Assembly: GCA_013397455.1 (NCBI GenBank)
Contig: VYZB01000026.1
Coordinates: 980,210-1,044,209 of the forward strand
Origin: Crotophaga sulcirostris
Lineage: Eukaryota > Chordata > Aves > Cuculiformes > Crotophagidae
Reading direction: 5' to 3'
Length of the DNA stretch: 64,000 bases
A program made the translations under genes and the position numbers. The notes beneath the pieces are model-generated. The model was not told the DNA's origin. It ran no database searches and worked only from the letters and a program-made list of their open reading frames with translations. This document shows positions 37,644 to 51,479 of the stretch, piece after piece (the first letter of the stretch is position 1; each line of letters opens with the position of its first letter).

Positions 37644-40187
37644 CAGGCTTTTTCATTTGGGGTTAAATGCTCCCTGCAGTATCTACAAACCTAAATATTA
37701 GAAGAGCATACTGAAGAAAGTTTTAGAGGTTTCAAAACTTAACTTTTGTCACACTAGCAGTACTGAGACCAGTAGATAGTAAAAAAATGGCCTGGAAGAA
37801 TGAAATATCAGAATAGCTCCTGACAGTGACTCTCTAAAAGGAAAACAGTAATTTTTCATGGGCACTGCTTTTAAAGTTCATTACAGTTTGGAGATTCTGG
37901 CAACCTTTGTGCATCAGGCTGTATTTATAATGTTACTGAATCAATACACGCCAAGAAAAGTGCAGAATCAACCATTACTCCATTAAATTCCCAGGACAAC
38001 AGAACAGCTTCTCCTACGTCACTCCTTTAAAAATCTGAGAAAGTACCTTCCCCTTCTTTTCACTAAGTGAAAAGAAAACTATAGTCCTTAGGAATGCCAA
38101 GCTCATACATTTTTCCTTTTGAGAAACCGTACATAAAACTGTGCCCAGAAGTGACTCTAAGCTGATCACTTTCCGAAAGTCCAAATGTGCCTCCTATTTG
38201 CATTGGTGGAGTAAAAACCAAAAAAATCTTCATGTTTACTGCCCATCAGTAACGTGTAATCACTTATTATTCAGCAGAAGTCATCTGGTAAGAGACAGCA
38301 TTGCTCAGCTATGATTTTTCCTGACCTTCTAGGTGGTAACATCATCATCATAAGTGGTACTTGAAACTCTTCATGTATCATATCCCACATTTAGCAAAGT
38401 TTGTAACTAGAGGACTGGAAAATACAAGATGATCATAGTAGGAACATCAACCTTGGTCTCCAACAAAAACTATAAAGGTCTTTTAAGTACATCAACAACT
38501 TCCTTTCTTTGTTCCTGAGGCTACTGCAATGAATCTTGCTACCCCAGCATACAACGAAGAAAAATTTGGAAAGCAGAATAATTCAGTCCGAATTGTCCTC
38601 TGATAATATCTGGACATTTACCTATCTTCAGACGGACACCTTACAAACAAGGTAAAGACTGAAATGCACTTTCTTAAAAATAATTTTTATAGGCCTATGG
38701 AATCTTTTTTGGAACAACCTATTACTAAACCTAAGTATAACTACCCTCGTAGCCTCTAAATGAGAATGTGTATTGGTCTTCACAGTGAACTCTAAAGGTG
38801 TTTAGCTCCTGCTGATAGGGAAGATTGCAATCAAAGATTTTTGTGAACAGAAAATCAGGAGTAGTCAAATCTGAGAATATTTCACTTCAACAGCTTTAAA
38901 TAACATAAAGCTTGCAAATTAAGATATTTAGGCAGTTTAATGTTAGTAACAATCTCGATGTCAATTGCAATTCCATTCATACCTGAATATCTACTTCAGC
39001 CATTTGTGTACTTTGCTTTTCGTGTGATAAGAAACACCTGTGATCAAATATCGCTAAATTCCACTCTAACAGATATGCCTCTCCAGATAATGTCCTTCTC
39101 TGAAAATCTTATCTCAGCACTCAGTACAGTAGCTTTCAGTTTTTGTGCTTCAAAAGAGGTGTACATCAACTTCTCGGTTCACTGCACTGCCTTCTTCTAA
39201 AATATTCAATTACCCTTAACTTTCTATCCACAAAAGTCACTTGATTCTCATCTTCACTATAACCAGGAATCGAACACCTTTTTCAAAGATTCCTCAAAAT
39301 TATGAAGATTGTTACATGTCCTAAATCTTCACTTTTTTTATACTAGACCAGTCAATACGTGCAATTGTGTACCAGTGAGAAAATCATTCTTGCTATTAAA
39401 AAAGACATAAGATTTTATTCATGCTTCCAAATTATTTTCCCTAATGTTAATAATTTATTTTTTGTTTTAATATCAGCAGAAAGGCTATGCTCAAAAATAT
39501 ATGCTGATACACTGCCAAAATTTAATCAAGCTATAGTACTAGTCACCGAGGAGTTAATTAATCAAGCAGCAAAACGATATATACTTTACATCCATGCTTG
39601 GGTGTGCAGCTGTGTCAGTCCCCAGATATTCAAACTGATGGGAAATTAAGGTACAGAAACTCTCTTAGTAGAAACTCTCAAATTTAGCGCAGATCATTTC
39701 CTGTGTGAGGCAATAGCCCTTCATGTGTTTTGCAGCAGGTCAGCAGCACTGCCTCAATACTGATGAGGTACATGGTGTTGAACTTGGAGTAAGAAAATAC
39801 ACAGTACAGAGCAACTTGCTCTGCATGCCCTTCGAAATGTTGTGGCATGCACTTTCTGTTACAACAGAGTAATAACTTCAACTGAAGCTTTCAGTCTTCA
39901 AAGGAAATACCGTCTTTTCTCTTAAACCGTAATGTTAAAACTTACTTCTAAACAATTTTTGTCATGTCAACAGCAAGTGCCTTCTGATGTTGAGGAAACA
40001 CCATTAGGTGAGGCACTGCGATGGTCAGTCTTGAAACAACAATGTGAATTCTTAGTAGGTAATACATTTATTTGGCCACCAATGAGATAAAAGTTATTTA
40101 CTTTATAGGTACAATGCATCCAAATTCTATGCTGCTGTATGAAGCAGAACCAAGTACTTTCAAGAAAGATAACAACCTTTTTCTCTC

Positions 40188-40204
40188 TTTTTTTTTTTTT
40201 TTTT
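40188..40204. repeat. Poly(T) run
   Basis: This is a run of about 17 T residues in the giant intron, following a CT-rich stretch. No retroposon body is recognisable next to it. Confidence 0.85.
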
Positions 40205-42394
40205 CTTAAATTGCTGTAACAAGTATCACTTGGTTGTGCTAACGAAGGATGACACCACCTTGTCTCTGGTAGAGAGGCATATTAAGATGCATCCAGCCTC
40301 ATCTCCACCTCCTCCTCCAGCCATTCACCTCTCATCGGTTTGCAAGCACCTTCACCCATCAATAAACTGTGCATCTGTGCTATGAACAGTGATACTGAAA
40401 TAATCATGGTTTCAAATGAACTGCCAAAAGAAAAACAAAATCCCCTAAAAGGAAGATGGTACACAAGTGAGGTGGTGAGAGAGCAAAACGACAAGAGGAA
40501 TGGCAGGTCCTCAAGTCAAAGGAGGGGAATGTTTTTTAAGATGTTTTAGCTACTGAAGCAATACGCATTGTGCAACCACAATTTTGGTGATGAATTCTGC
40601 AATTTCACTATATATAGTATCTTTGCCCCTCCTCCAAAAAAACCCAAATTGCTGCCATAAAATGAATCACTTATCAATAAGCCTTTGATCAGTATCGATG
40701 TAAGCAAAGCCAGAACCATTGATCTCAAGGTAAAAGACATTGTGTCCTAAAAATAATTGCTGAAAACTTCCAATTTCAATCTTAACCTAGTTTTTCATAA
40801 TATGCAAGAAATAATGAGTGCTTTCCATCCACACATATATGTAAAACATTTCAAAGATGGTTTTAGAGTTGATAGACCGAACAGTATTCTCTGACATTTA
40901 AATGCAATTTAGTGTTTTCAGGGTGAAAAAATGAAGCTTCTACCGTTCTATGTTTTTAAAAAAGCTCACCAGTTAAAACCCTGATTAATAAAAAATGGAC
41001 TTCTTAGCCTGGTAGAAAGTATATAAAATCAGACCTTTAAGTGTTACAGCACAGTCTGTTCAAAAGTTTTGATCCTGTAGAGTTATTCTAAATTTGCATA
41101 AGGCAAAAATGGACATTTTACAACACAGGAATTTCTCTGGCTTTAGTGAACTGTCACTCTGAAAGATTGCTGTGAACGTGTTCATCAATCTAAAAGGAAA
41201 AAAAGAATATATGATCTTTTTGTGATATTAAAGTTTTTGATAGAAGTTTCTTTGGTTAGCAAGGAGGTGGAAAGTAAAATTTTTAACAACTTAGAGGACA
41301 ATATGATAGCAATTACTCACACATGTAGGAATAAAGTAATTTTTGTGGTCAGGTGAGGACTATATCCTAAAATATCATACAAAGCAGTATAAAAATACTC
41401 ACAAAATCAGTATGAAAAATAAGTAAAATAAGGTAAAAGAGAGAGGCATGATTAAGGAGTTTGGTTTTTGGGGTGCTTCCCAAGGCAGATTTTTGTAATG
41501 ATATTATCATCCCATTTTTTTCAGACCAGGTTAAATCAAATCAAACCAATAACTGCTTTGATTTTAGCAATAAAAAAAAATTCTACTTAACTTCTTGATG
41601 CCTACTTCACAACTTTCTGTAACAAATTAATTTTAGACAGATAATAAGCATTAATTGGGCCGTATTTAATCACAGTTTCATCTAATAGGCAACACAGACA
41701 AGCCTTATTATCTCAATTTCTACTTGTCTTTGATTCCAAGTGTCCTATAAATATCTGCTATCCAGTTTACATTGACATGGGGTCAATTTTACAAGCTGGT
41801 TGAGAATCACAATGGTACCATATGTAGGGAAAAAAAAAGCAGCTTCTGATTCTGAAGCAAAACTCATATTCTTGGACAAACACTTTACTTTTTCCAAATT
41901 CAGTTTCCAGCTTTGAAAACTCAGACTGGAAAATGGGATTGGGTACTACGACCACTACAAAAGATGTGAAACTGAAATTCAGATAAGTGTTCTGGTGATA
42001 ACGGATGAGAGCCATCAGCCCCTTCTCTGATGGCTGCATTACGACTCTCTCATCTGACATTGTAAAACCTTGCCTTTTTTTTTTCACTAGACAGGACTTA
42101 CACAGCTAACTGTACATTTAGGGACCAGTTCATAGTAACTGTTTTTCACAAAGTCAGTTTAGTTCTCCTTTCAGCTTTGTTGAACCTCTACAAACCTCCA
42201 CAAACACCTGAATAGCCTCAGCATCCCCAGCCACAAGACAGACAGCGGGACACACACACGCTGCATGAGTAGAGACACCGGGGAAGTCTAAGGACAAGTG
42301 TTTCCCTGCTGAACTGAGCTCATTGTCTGAGAAGCTGAAGAATTGCAGATTTCTTCTTGGTGCAGAGAGTCCTGGCCAGCTGTGAAATGCTCTG

Positions 42395-42450
42395 ACTTTG
42401 AAATCAATGGGAATTTTCTCATTACCTTTGGTGAGAACAGGGTTGCACCT
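42395..42450 (+). repeat. Old dispersed motif with TCAATGGGAATTTT core, copy 2
   Basis: The words GAAATCAATGGGAATTTTCT, CATTACCTTTGGTGAGAACA and GGGTTGCACC follow the same dispersed pattern as the 13.8-kb copy. Compared with the usual form, the second arm CATTGACTTC has decayed to CATTACCTTT. No family name can be given from the sequence alone. Confidence 0.35.
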
Positions 42451-42990
42451 AGAGCTCAACAACCTCGTTTCAGCTTGTTTTTTGTTTCTCATTCAGCTTT
42501 TGCCCAGCCATGGGCCCCAGCTACATACCAAGTACCTGAAAGCTCTAAACCTTCAACTAAAGGGTAGAGAAGATGTGTTATCACTGCAGCACAACCCCCA
42601 CTGAGTGCATTATAATAACTGACTGGGAAAAATATTATTTTAACACCTAGGCAAATGTGGGAGTTTATTTACTTTAAAGAAACAGTAATTTCATAGGCAA
42701 TTCTTTTCTTTAACATTTTTTTTCCTTTTGGTTCAATCTGTTAAACATATAGCCAGTGATTCTGTGAACTGTGATGTATATAAATAATTTTAGGAAGGTG
42801 TCAAGACCATACTGCTAACATAAATAAGTAGGTGTGCGTATAGGAACAAGGTCCTTTTGGGATAATGATACAACAGGAAATACTGTCCCAAAGTTTTAAC
42901 ATTCCAAATGTGTTGCAAAAAAAAATGTATCCTGGCCTGAAAAGTTAATTTCCCTGAGTAACACTCAGAATGCATTAAAAATGTTCAGGT

Positions 42991-43038
42991 TATTAATATT
43001 AATTAATCAATTAATACTATTGTAATTAATTAATTACA
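42991..43038. repeat. Paired AT-rich palindromes with TAATTA cores
   Basis: TGTAATTAATTAATTACA at 43021-43038 is a perfect 18-bp palindrome. It directly follows the AT-only stretch 42991-43016, which contains further TTAATTAA and AATTAAT words. Multiple TAAT/ATTA cores are what homeodomain proteins bind, but low-complexity AT sequence would give the same words. Confidence 0.7.
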
Positions 43039-46000
43039 CAGCGCCTGGAGTCCTGGAAAGGGATCTTTATGTGTCTGAATAATAAGAAGATGACATTCTA
43101 CTCCTGCAATGCAGGAGGAATTAAAAAAGACTACAACTTTAAAAATATTCTTAGCACTTTGATTCTTGCATAGAATTCATCTTTAACATGCATTTGGTTT
43201 TTGCAGCCACAGGATGGCATTCATTGCTGTGCAAAGGGTCAGTGAAAGGTAAGCAGAGCCTAGGAAGTGTACTTTCCATCTGGGGAAAGGAAATATTTAA
43301 TAAAAAATGCTTAATATAAATTTACTGGTATCTACTGATGACAGCCATTTATTCAAGAATGTAGTATCAAAATTTTGCTGTTCACAGCCCTTAAGGTTCA
43401 TGTACTTACTGTATGGACACCAAGGCTCTCAACAGATAGTTATCTTGCCTTATTTCAGTAAGTTGGAACCTTCTCAAATTACAAAGCGGCAATTCCAACT
43501 TGGGATACCAGCAACAGCATAAAGCACTTCAGTTTCACTTCCACGTTTTATAGCGTTATAGTAAATCTTGAATGGATTTGTACAGCCTCATAATTTACTC
43601 TTTATTTTCCCATTAGGGCAGTATATGGAGTAGGTGTTGACACATGGCATACCAATGGGAGGACATTTGGACTGAACGCATGGCCAAGGTGACCGATAAT
43701 TGGATTGCAAACGTCAAAGAGTGTGGTTGAAAAGCAAGGTGTATCAACCCACAGATACTATTCCCGGCTGTGAAATGAAAGCTAAGAGGAGTGACAATCA
43801 GCTACAAGTAGTTACAATTTATAGAGTTTGGTTTGAAGGCAGCAGCAAACAGCATCCAATTAACTTCAGTAAAGATGTCTAACGCCACTGGTAAAACAAC
43901 TGGATTTAGAGTGATGAGCAAGAATGTCAGACTGAGAGACAACCTAGTAATGCTATTAACCTTTGTGAGATTGCTCTGCCGATAATGTGATCTGTGTGAC
44001 AATAAAATACTGCATGAAATAATAGGCCAAATTTGGTAATGCAAGGCTGTTATATTGGAGAAGAATGAGAATTTTCCTGAATTCATTTTATGGGCCTCCA
44101 ATTACTTCTCATTAGGTGAAAGGAGAGAAAGGGGTAAGCAGAAGGAGTCTCTCTAATGAGTTGCTTTGTAGCAGAAGAAATTGAAAAAGGATAGTTTAGG
44201 AGCTGCTTTTCTTTTGAGATTGTCTCAGGAAGTGTTAAAGGGGTTGGGTATTTTGTTGGAAAAAGCCGTGAGAAGGCTCCTGATTTATGGGAGCTCTTGC
44301 ACAGCACAAGTGCATCATGTTAGGATCAGTACAGGAGGTGTGATCCCTTGGCATATGGAGATCAGATATGTCAGCCCCATGCACTAATGCCGACAGTGAG
44401 ATGAGGTCAGGACCACAGATGCTTGTTCACAACTTGGAGCACTGGCCACCACTATTCCTTTGAGAAGTTGTATACAAAATATAAATACACTTGTTTTCCA
44501 AAAGTGTATTCAGTTTCAGAAATGGGGATATTGAGAGTAGGTCTAATCCATGGATTACTGATCTGACAAAACATCTTATTTACAGGCTCAGTGAGGCAAA
44601 GGCAGTTTGTCAGTCAAGTGAACTTTAAGACACAATTCCTGTTTTGCTATACAAGTTTGGTGAATGTGTGTTCAGTAACCATTAGAAAACAGAGCACCAA
44701 TGTGTAATTTTTTAGCTTCTACTGTTTAAGCATCCAAGGGCTCATGGAGCATATTGCACAGCCAGAGAAACCAGGGTGGGATGTCAAGTTAGGAAGTTCT
44801 GAGGTAGCTCTCAGTCCATGCTACTGTGTGGAAAAGAGGGAAGGGACAACAAATTATCCTTGTGAGAACTGTATGACATACTGCAAACAAAGCTTGCAAC
44901 CCCACACAATTTGCTCTGTCAAGAAGCAGGATAAATGACTGCCTCATGCTGAGCGCTGCGGTGCAGCAGTAAGGATTTCTTTTGGGAGCTCAGAAGCTCA
45001 CTGGAAGTTGGGCATCCCATCACCGATGTGATCCATCACCAGGCACCCTCCCAGTGCTGCAGAAAAATAAAATCTTCTGTATGCTTCAGACTTCTTTTTA
45101 TTAAAAAAGCCACGGCTTTCAATTGATACTTTCACACTGAGAGTTGGATATTACAAGGATTAAATGCCTGAAGAGAAGGTACATAAAGCACACACTATTT
45201 TATTTTTTAAACTGTCGTTCCCTGGTTGATGTGCTACAGTTAAGACTGCAGTCAGGCAGTACCTAGTGGTTTGTAACAAAAAATAGTGAAAGATCCTTAA
45301 CTACAGATATACTTGGTAAATGCCAATGCAAAACCCACAAAACATGAGCTTTAGTATTCAATTTAATCCCAGAAACATATGGTCAAAGTTACAGAGAGAG
45401 TTTGTGTAGGTCCCTTTGAATAACAAGGTTTTGGTGAGAAGGATAAGGACTATATGGAAGTAAACTTCAAGTGTCAGTTAATATTTTTATTCCTTCTGCT
45501 ATGCATTATGGTCTTTTGAGATAAAGCCAATGCACTTATTTCATTGCCTTCTGCATCTCTTAGTCAACAGAGGCCATGCTGTTTTGGCATACTTTGGTGT
45601 ATAACATAATAAAACATCATCTCTACTTAGCTAAAATGTGTAGTCAAAAGCATAAAAATTTCTAGAAATTTTGGGGGTGTTTTTTAAACTGTAGTGATTT
45701 TCTTTTTTAAAAAAGTGTGGCAATATAGAGCCACATGTTTAAATTCTCCATGTTTTTTTTCAATTAAGTCTTTGAAACAGCTGATTTGCTTTGAAGGTTA
45801 AGAATATACTTTTATTTATACAATTCCTTAAAAGTTAGCTGGAAACATAGTCGAAGGAGAAAAGATATGCAGGGAACATCAAACATATCTGAGGCTATGA
45901 CAAAGTATTAAGCTATTTGTTGGTATCTCGATTAAAGATAACATGCTCGTCCTCAGAAAAGTTGAAGTCATAAATTGACGGACTGCTATTAGTAACATTT

Positions 46001-47052
46001 GTATTTTTTATTTTTTCCCAGGGAATGCCAGAAAAAATAATTCATTACTTTGATTCTGATACTTTTGCTCTCAATTAATCTTGTTAATTTTTGTGTTTGA
46101 ATATTTTGAATATTCTTGCCAAAGAAAGTATCATTTTTTGCCAAAACACAAAGCGTACTCTAGAACAGCTATGATAACATTTTCAATGTCTCTGTATCAT
46201 GAGAGATTAGCAAACACCAATATTACATTTCAGAATGAGGAGATTAATCTGTTTCCTGACAACTGAAATTTGTTAGGCTAGGACAAGAAAATTACTGCTT
46301 TTGAGGCCAGATTTCATAGCACTTGACGCTTCAGGGCCTTTGTATTTTTCTGTTTAAATCATATCTTCATAAAAAGCAAAATAATTGTTCGGTCTCTGAT
46401 TATTATCAAACTCAAGTCAGATAAGAAAAGTATTAGGATTCTTATGTTCCATGATAATATATTAAGGGAGAAAAAAGGTGTCACATATGCTTATTAAACT
46501 GATTCTCAACCCGATTAGACCTTTTCTTATCTCTAGGTGCCTAGTAAATTCTTTAATTTGTGTCATGTTACAAATTATGCTGAATTCTCCAATCTTATTT
46601 CAGCACATTTCACACAATGAGGCACTTTTGCCATAACAAATTATTTTTAAAATAAAAAAACAAACAATTTTTTCAGACTACTATGTTTTTGCATGACATT
46701 TTCCTACCCTTTCCCGTATGTTTTTCTTTGCTCAGTCTGAGTGTTGAAGGATTATATGGCAGAGGGACAGGGGGCAATCTGAGAATACAAAAGTAGAGAT
46801 AAAGAGGGAAAATACTTAACAGTGAAAGACTTTACAGGCTATGGTGAGAAGAATGTAAAGGATGTGACGAGACTCAAAGAAAATGTTATGTATTCAGCGT
46901 ATACTAGAAAGAGGGACTCACCAAGGGCATGGACTGATGGAGGCAGTTTTGGGGAATGAAGAGTTTTCAGTACATCACAAGTACTGGGAACTATGAGACC
47001 CTGGATAATAAGAGCATTAACAAGGTGGAGACATGAAAAAAATAAGAATGGT

Positions 47053-47148
47053 CGCCTGGTCTACTGGGAGGTGCCCCTGCCCATGGCAGATGGGTTGGAT
47101 TTTTACGGTCCCTTCCAACCCAAATCATTCTATGAATCGATGATTCTA
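47053..47148 (+). mobile_element. CR1 non-LTR retrotransposon, 3' tail, 5'-truncated
   Basis: The stretch reads through the known CR1 3'-end wording: CTACTGGGAGGTGCCCCTG, then CCCATGGCAG, then GGTCCCTTCCAACCCAAATC, then the degenerate terminal repeat ATTCTATGAATCGATGATTC. Only about 95 bp remain, as is usual for 5'-truncated CR1 copies. CR1 ends in a short tandem repeat rather than poly(A). This is the strongest evidence in the window for a bird or other sauropsid genome. The copy is in plus orientation, antisense to FAT3. Confidence 0.92.
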
Positions 47149-47491
47149 AAACTCAGAAGATGAAGCACTGACAAGACCGGGATGATGTGACTCTAGGCTG
47201 ACAGAATGACTCAATGGAATAGACCTCTAGAAAAAGAATGATCTTCATCATGATGGAGAAAAGAGAGCTGCTGCAGGGAAGACAACAAAATCTAACAGAA
47301 CTTGCAAAAGGAAAGAGTTGTTCCAGTTTTTCCAGTTGAGAAGGGCTGATCTAGAGAAGGGACTACTTAAGCTGTGGCTCTCCTGGGAACCATCTCCAGT
47401 TAGACTCCATGGACATTGCAATAGCCTGTCATAAAAGAGCATGTTTCAGACAATCCCAAAGTTCACTCAAAACAAAGGAACTGGAGATTTG

Positions 47492-47507
47492 TGTCGGGAT
47501 CCCGACA
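47492..47507. repeat. 16-bp perfect GC-rich palindrome
   Basis: TGTCGGGATCCCGACA equals its own reverse complement and carries two CpGs within otherwise AT-rich intron. It lies about 340 bp to the right of the CR1 tail. It starts TGT and ends ACA, but no long terminal repeat or transposon body can be traced around it. Confidence 0.8.
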
Positions 47508-47854
47508 AAATGTATTACAGGGTGGTTGGATTTGGTGCATATAAATGGTGGCAGAAAGTGAAGTCCCTCTGAAAGTATGCTAGAATTAACTTTTTTTTAG
47601 AGGTAACAAGCATGAATTTTGAACAGCTGAGTACAAATCACAAGGGAGAAAGGACAAATGGATAGAAACTTGTTTAAGGGCATGTTTCCAAATGATGGAT
47701 TAATTAAAGGCATACTAGGAAATCCGGTGCCTAGAAAGGGTTTTAGGGCAGATGCAAAGTATTCCTAACTGAGGAAGTAGATGCTCCCCTGCCTTAGATG
47801 CAATGCTCAGCTCGGTCTTAGCCACAAAGGCAGGAAACAGAGATCTCTTCAAAA

Positions 47855-47880
47855 TGTGTGTGTGTGTGCATGTGTGTGTG
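47855..47880. repeat. (TG)n microsatellite
   Basis: This is a 26-bp alternating TG run with a single CA interruption at 47869-47870. Confidence 0.9.
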
Positions 47881-49668
47881 CTCAAACACTTAGCTGATGA
47901 GTATTGCAAATGCTACAGAAAACATGATACAGCACTAAAGCAGACATGCTTCGGATAGCACAAAGGCTCTTTACATCTAAAATAGATTCAAATCATGTGA
48001 AAGATTTCCTGCTGCTTCTGAAGAAGATTAAAACATTGGTACATTCATAAAACAAATGTGAAGATTTAGCAAAGCAGCGTGCCCTTCACAATGACTCTTT
48101 GTCTCACCAAGCACGGAGCCTCGCAAAGAGACACCCTGAAAGGGTGTATCTGACCAATTTGGGCCTGGTAGGTGGGCTCCAGCCCATAAAAAAAAGAGAG
48201 CTACAGATCTTAAGAAACATACAATGAAGAAAAAACCTGTTAACCCTGAGCTAATCTGTGAGCTAATCCCTCAGCAAGAAAGCAACATTAGACCAAACTC
48301 CTAAATCCTGACAGAAAAGAACTTGGTATAGATTAATCACAGAATTCACCTACACAAGCTTAGCATTAGGAATGATTTATGAAATGAGAAGGAAGACCAT
48401 TAATACAACCCTCCCTGTTTCAACAGCATTTAATACACGGATGCAGACCTAATTTTTAAACCACACAATAATGTTTGGTGTTTTAATAATACTTTTCCAT
48501 CCCATTTTCATTGATTTAATCCTTTGCCATCTTGTAGTTCTGCAAACAAAGCAGAAGATACAGATGTTGGGGCATATTTTAAATTGCTTTTCTCTTGCGT
48601 GTTCAGTCACCCATTTCCAGATGTATCTGAGGAAAATGCAGCCATGGGCACTGATGTCTAATTCTCTCGTCCTGGGTAGTACCAGGGATAACTTCAAGAA
48701 AATCAATCCTACTAAAGCCAGACTAAGCACATTTCTCAGGGTAAGCAAAGGAACACAACTAGCCTGAAGAATAATAAATAAATAAGGTTTTCCCCTCTGC
48801 ATAGTGACACCACACATGTCTCAACATAATGTTAGTTAACCAAAAGGTCACTTTCTTGCAGTACTGGACTTCACAACTGCATAATGCTAAGTACAGTGAG
48901 ATTTTCATTAGGTCTAGATGGTAAAGGAAACACTGATACACCCCTAGGCTCCAAGGAGATGCTCAGGACCTTGCAGGGTGACAGCCCATAGGCTGGATTT
49001 GCTTCCTGGCACAATTACACCTTCTCTATTATGCCTTTAAAAGAGGTGGGAAATGCCTGATAAGACAGCAAACAAAGCCTTTATGCTGAGTATCTCCTTC
49101 CATGCTTGCATGAGATGAAATGCTTAAAGCCAAGACCTGCTGCTATATTGCTGTGGGTCCACAAGGAAAATCATAAAAGACACATTTGATGCCCAGCATG
49201 AAAAAGCTGAGTGCTGTGCTTTGCAGATTTTCTTTTCTTCATTTCATGACCCAACAGTTCAGCTCAGTGATTCATGAAGTCTGTAAAACAAGCTCCCTCC
49301 CCTCTGCAAACTCCAGATATATGCAAATCATTCCTTAACTAAGACCAAGCTCTAGGCAATCAGAAATGCGATTTTTCTAATGAGACCTAACAACTGTGAC
49401 AGACAAGAGTTTGTGAACCAAAGCCCTAGCCCTGGACAACTCTGATCTTGCCACGGTCTTCAAAATAGGAACCTGAATTAGTCCTTGCAAAATCACCTGT
49501 ACCTTTATATTGGGTCAACTTTTCATCTAAATAGCTAATACATTTTTTAATGTACTATCAATTGATTTCTGTCCATTTTTAACAGATTCACTGTCCGGTA
49601 AAACATGATTTTGTGGAAAAAAAGCCTGAGGCAGTATTTCCACTGAAGATGGTGAATCTGTCATTGTA

Positions 49669-49788
49669 NNNNNNNNNNNNNNNNNNNNNNNNNNNNNNNN
49701 NNNNNNNNNNNNNNNNNNNNNNNNNNNNNNNNNNNNNNNNNNNNNNNNNNNNNNNNNNNNNNNNNNNNNNNNNNNNNNNNNNNNNNNN
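49669..49788. other. Assembly gap, 120 N
   Basis: This is a block of 120 undetermined bases in the giant intron. The flanks are ordinary AT-rich sequence. Any open reading crossing it is meaningless. Confidence 0.99.
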
Positions 49789-51390
49789 CTTATAATATAT
49801 CTACAAAAGACCTATAAAGCATTTATTTCTATAAGTGTCAAAGATTCATAAAAAAATCTCTGAAGTTTTGCATATTGAGCTACAAAGAGTTTTGATTTAG
49901 GAAGTTCATTAAACAAAAGGACTGCTTTTCTTCATTACTATTGGTATCATGAATCAATAGAATGGATTAACCAAACAAGTGTGAGATTTTTAATGCTAGA
50001 CTAAACTCCTGTCATTTAAGAACTTCCACATAGTATCAGACCTCCAGGAGAGACCAGAATCAGATACATGGACACAAATGATGCACTCACTAAGCTGTCA
50101 GCAGTGTGTTTATCCTTGTCATCATCCTGCTATCAGCATGAGCAGAACATATTTAAAAGAAACAATCTGCTCTTGAGAGAGTTAAAAGAATTAGATGGAT
50201 TGCATCTAAAAACATAAAGACTGAAATCAACCATAAGCACATGGCAAAAAGCAAACAAAGCATCCTCAGAGTTGACCTAAAGTCTACAAATTTTGTGGAA
50301 ATGTCATAGACATTCTTTGTGCATCCAGTCTCTCAAGGCTATTGGTATTTCATTGAATAACTGAAATGAACTGATGGTCACTGCTACTATTTGATATATG
50401 TGGACTCATTCCTGCCCCTTGCCTTTGGTATATATTATGTCAACAGAGTTGTGTGCACAATTCCTATTGGCTACCTGAATTTAACACGGAATATTATGGA
50501 ATTTAAATACTTTTTTTTTTAATGCAAACTTATTTTGCCCTACTATTATCATTTCATGAAGTTTTTTCTTATTTAATAAGAAAACAAAATTAAAATTCCA
50601 CATGCATGAAGAAAAATGTTATTAAACTGAGTTTTCCCAATGCTTAGGCTTTGTTTTCTGTGTTAATTCTCAAGTCGCTATCTGAAATAAAGAGACATCT
50701 GGGAGCTATTGAAATTTGCAATAATCAAAGAAAAGAGAATAATCCATATAAACACCATGCCTTAATTATTTTGCAGTTCAATATTCCTGTTCATATCTGT
50801 TGCACAGAGGCCACTCAGTTAACAACTGAACTAGTAATATTTTCAGTGATGCACTTGATAATTCTTCATCTTATTGGATGACATTCTTTAGAGACAATAG
50901 TCTAATCGAGGACACCACTTATCACTGCAGACAGATGAATCACACCAGTTTTCCCATATTTTGCTGTGTAAGACTTTCTGCTTGAATACACATGAGAAGC
51001 AGTGTGCAATGTCATATGCAAATCTGTCTCTGAAAGGGAATTTTAACCTACAGTCATCTCCTGCCTTTGGAAAGTTGTTGGCTACCTCTGAAAACAGCAA
51101 ATTGATGGGAAAAATAAATAATCAGGAGGGGAGGGGGAAGGGGGGCGAGTGCAGCCCGTGCATTTTAAGAAAGATGTAGCACAATAACAATTGCTGAAGA
51201 ACATAGGGTACAGGATGGAAACCTGCAGCGTGGGATAAGTGAGCTCAGCATGTGCCTTCTACACCAGGAACTGAAGTCTCTGCTAGATCCACCACCACAC
51301 TGGCCTGTCCTGCAGGTGGCTTCACCCTCTGCTGATAAACCCACAGAGAGGCAGTATGAGATGAATATGCTTTTGATTTTTTTACCACTG

Positions 51391-51479
51391 TTTATTTTCT
51401 TCCTTTTATTTTCTTTCCCCCCCTTTCTTTTCTTTTATTTTTCCAATTTCTTTCCTTTTTCTCCTTTGCTTTTTCCTCC
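51391..51479. repeat. Polypyrimidine tract
   Basis: This is about 90 bp almost entirely of C and T with a few A residues and one or two G, in the giant intron. It is low-complexity and could form triplex DNA; no function can be read from it. Confidence 0.8.

Noticed and set aside
42154..42492. 112-codon minus-strand open reading
   Set aside because: Part of it coincides with the old dispersed motif at 42.4 kb, and the rest has no recognisable similarity.
49613..49795. Open reading that crosses the run of N
   Set aside because: It is an artefact of translating undetermined bases.
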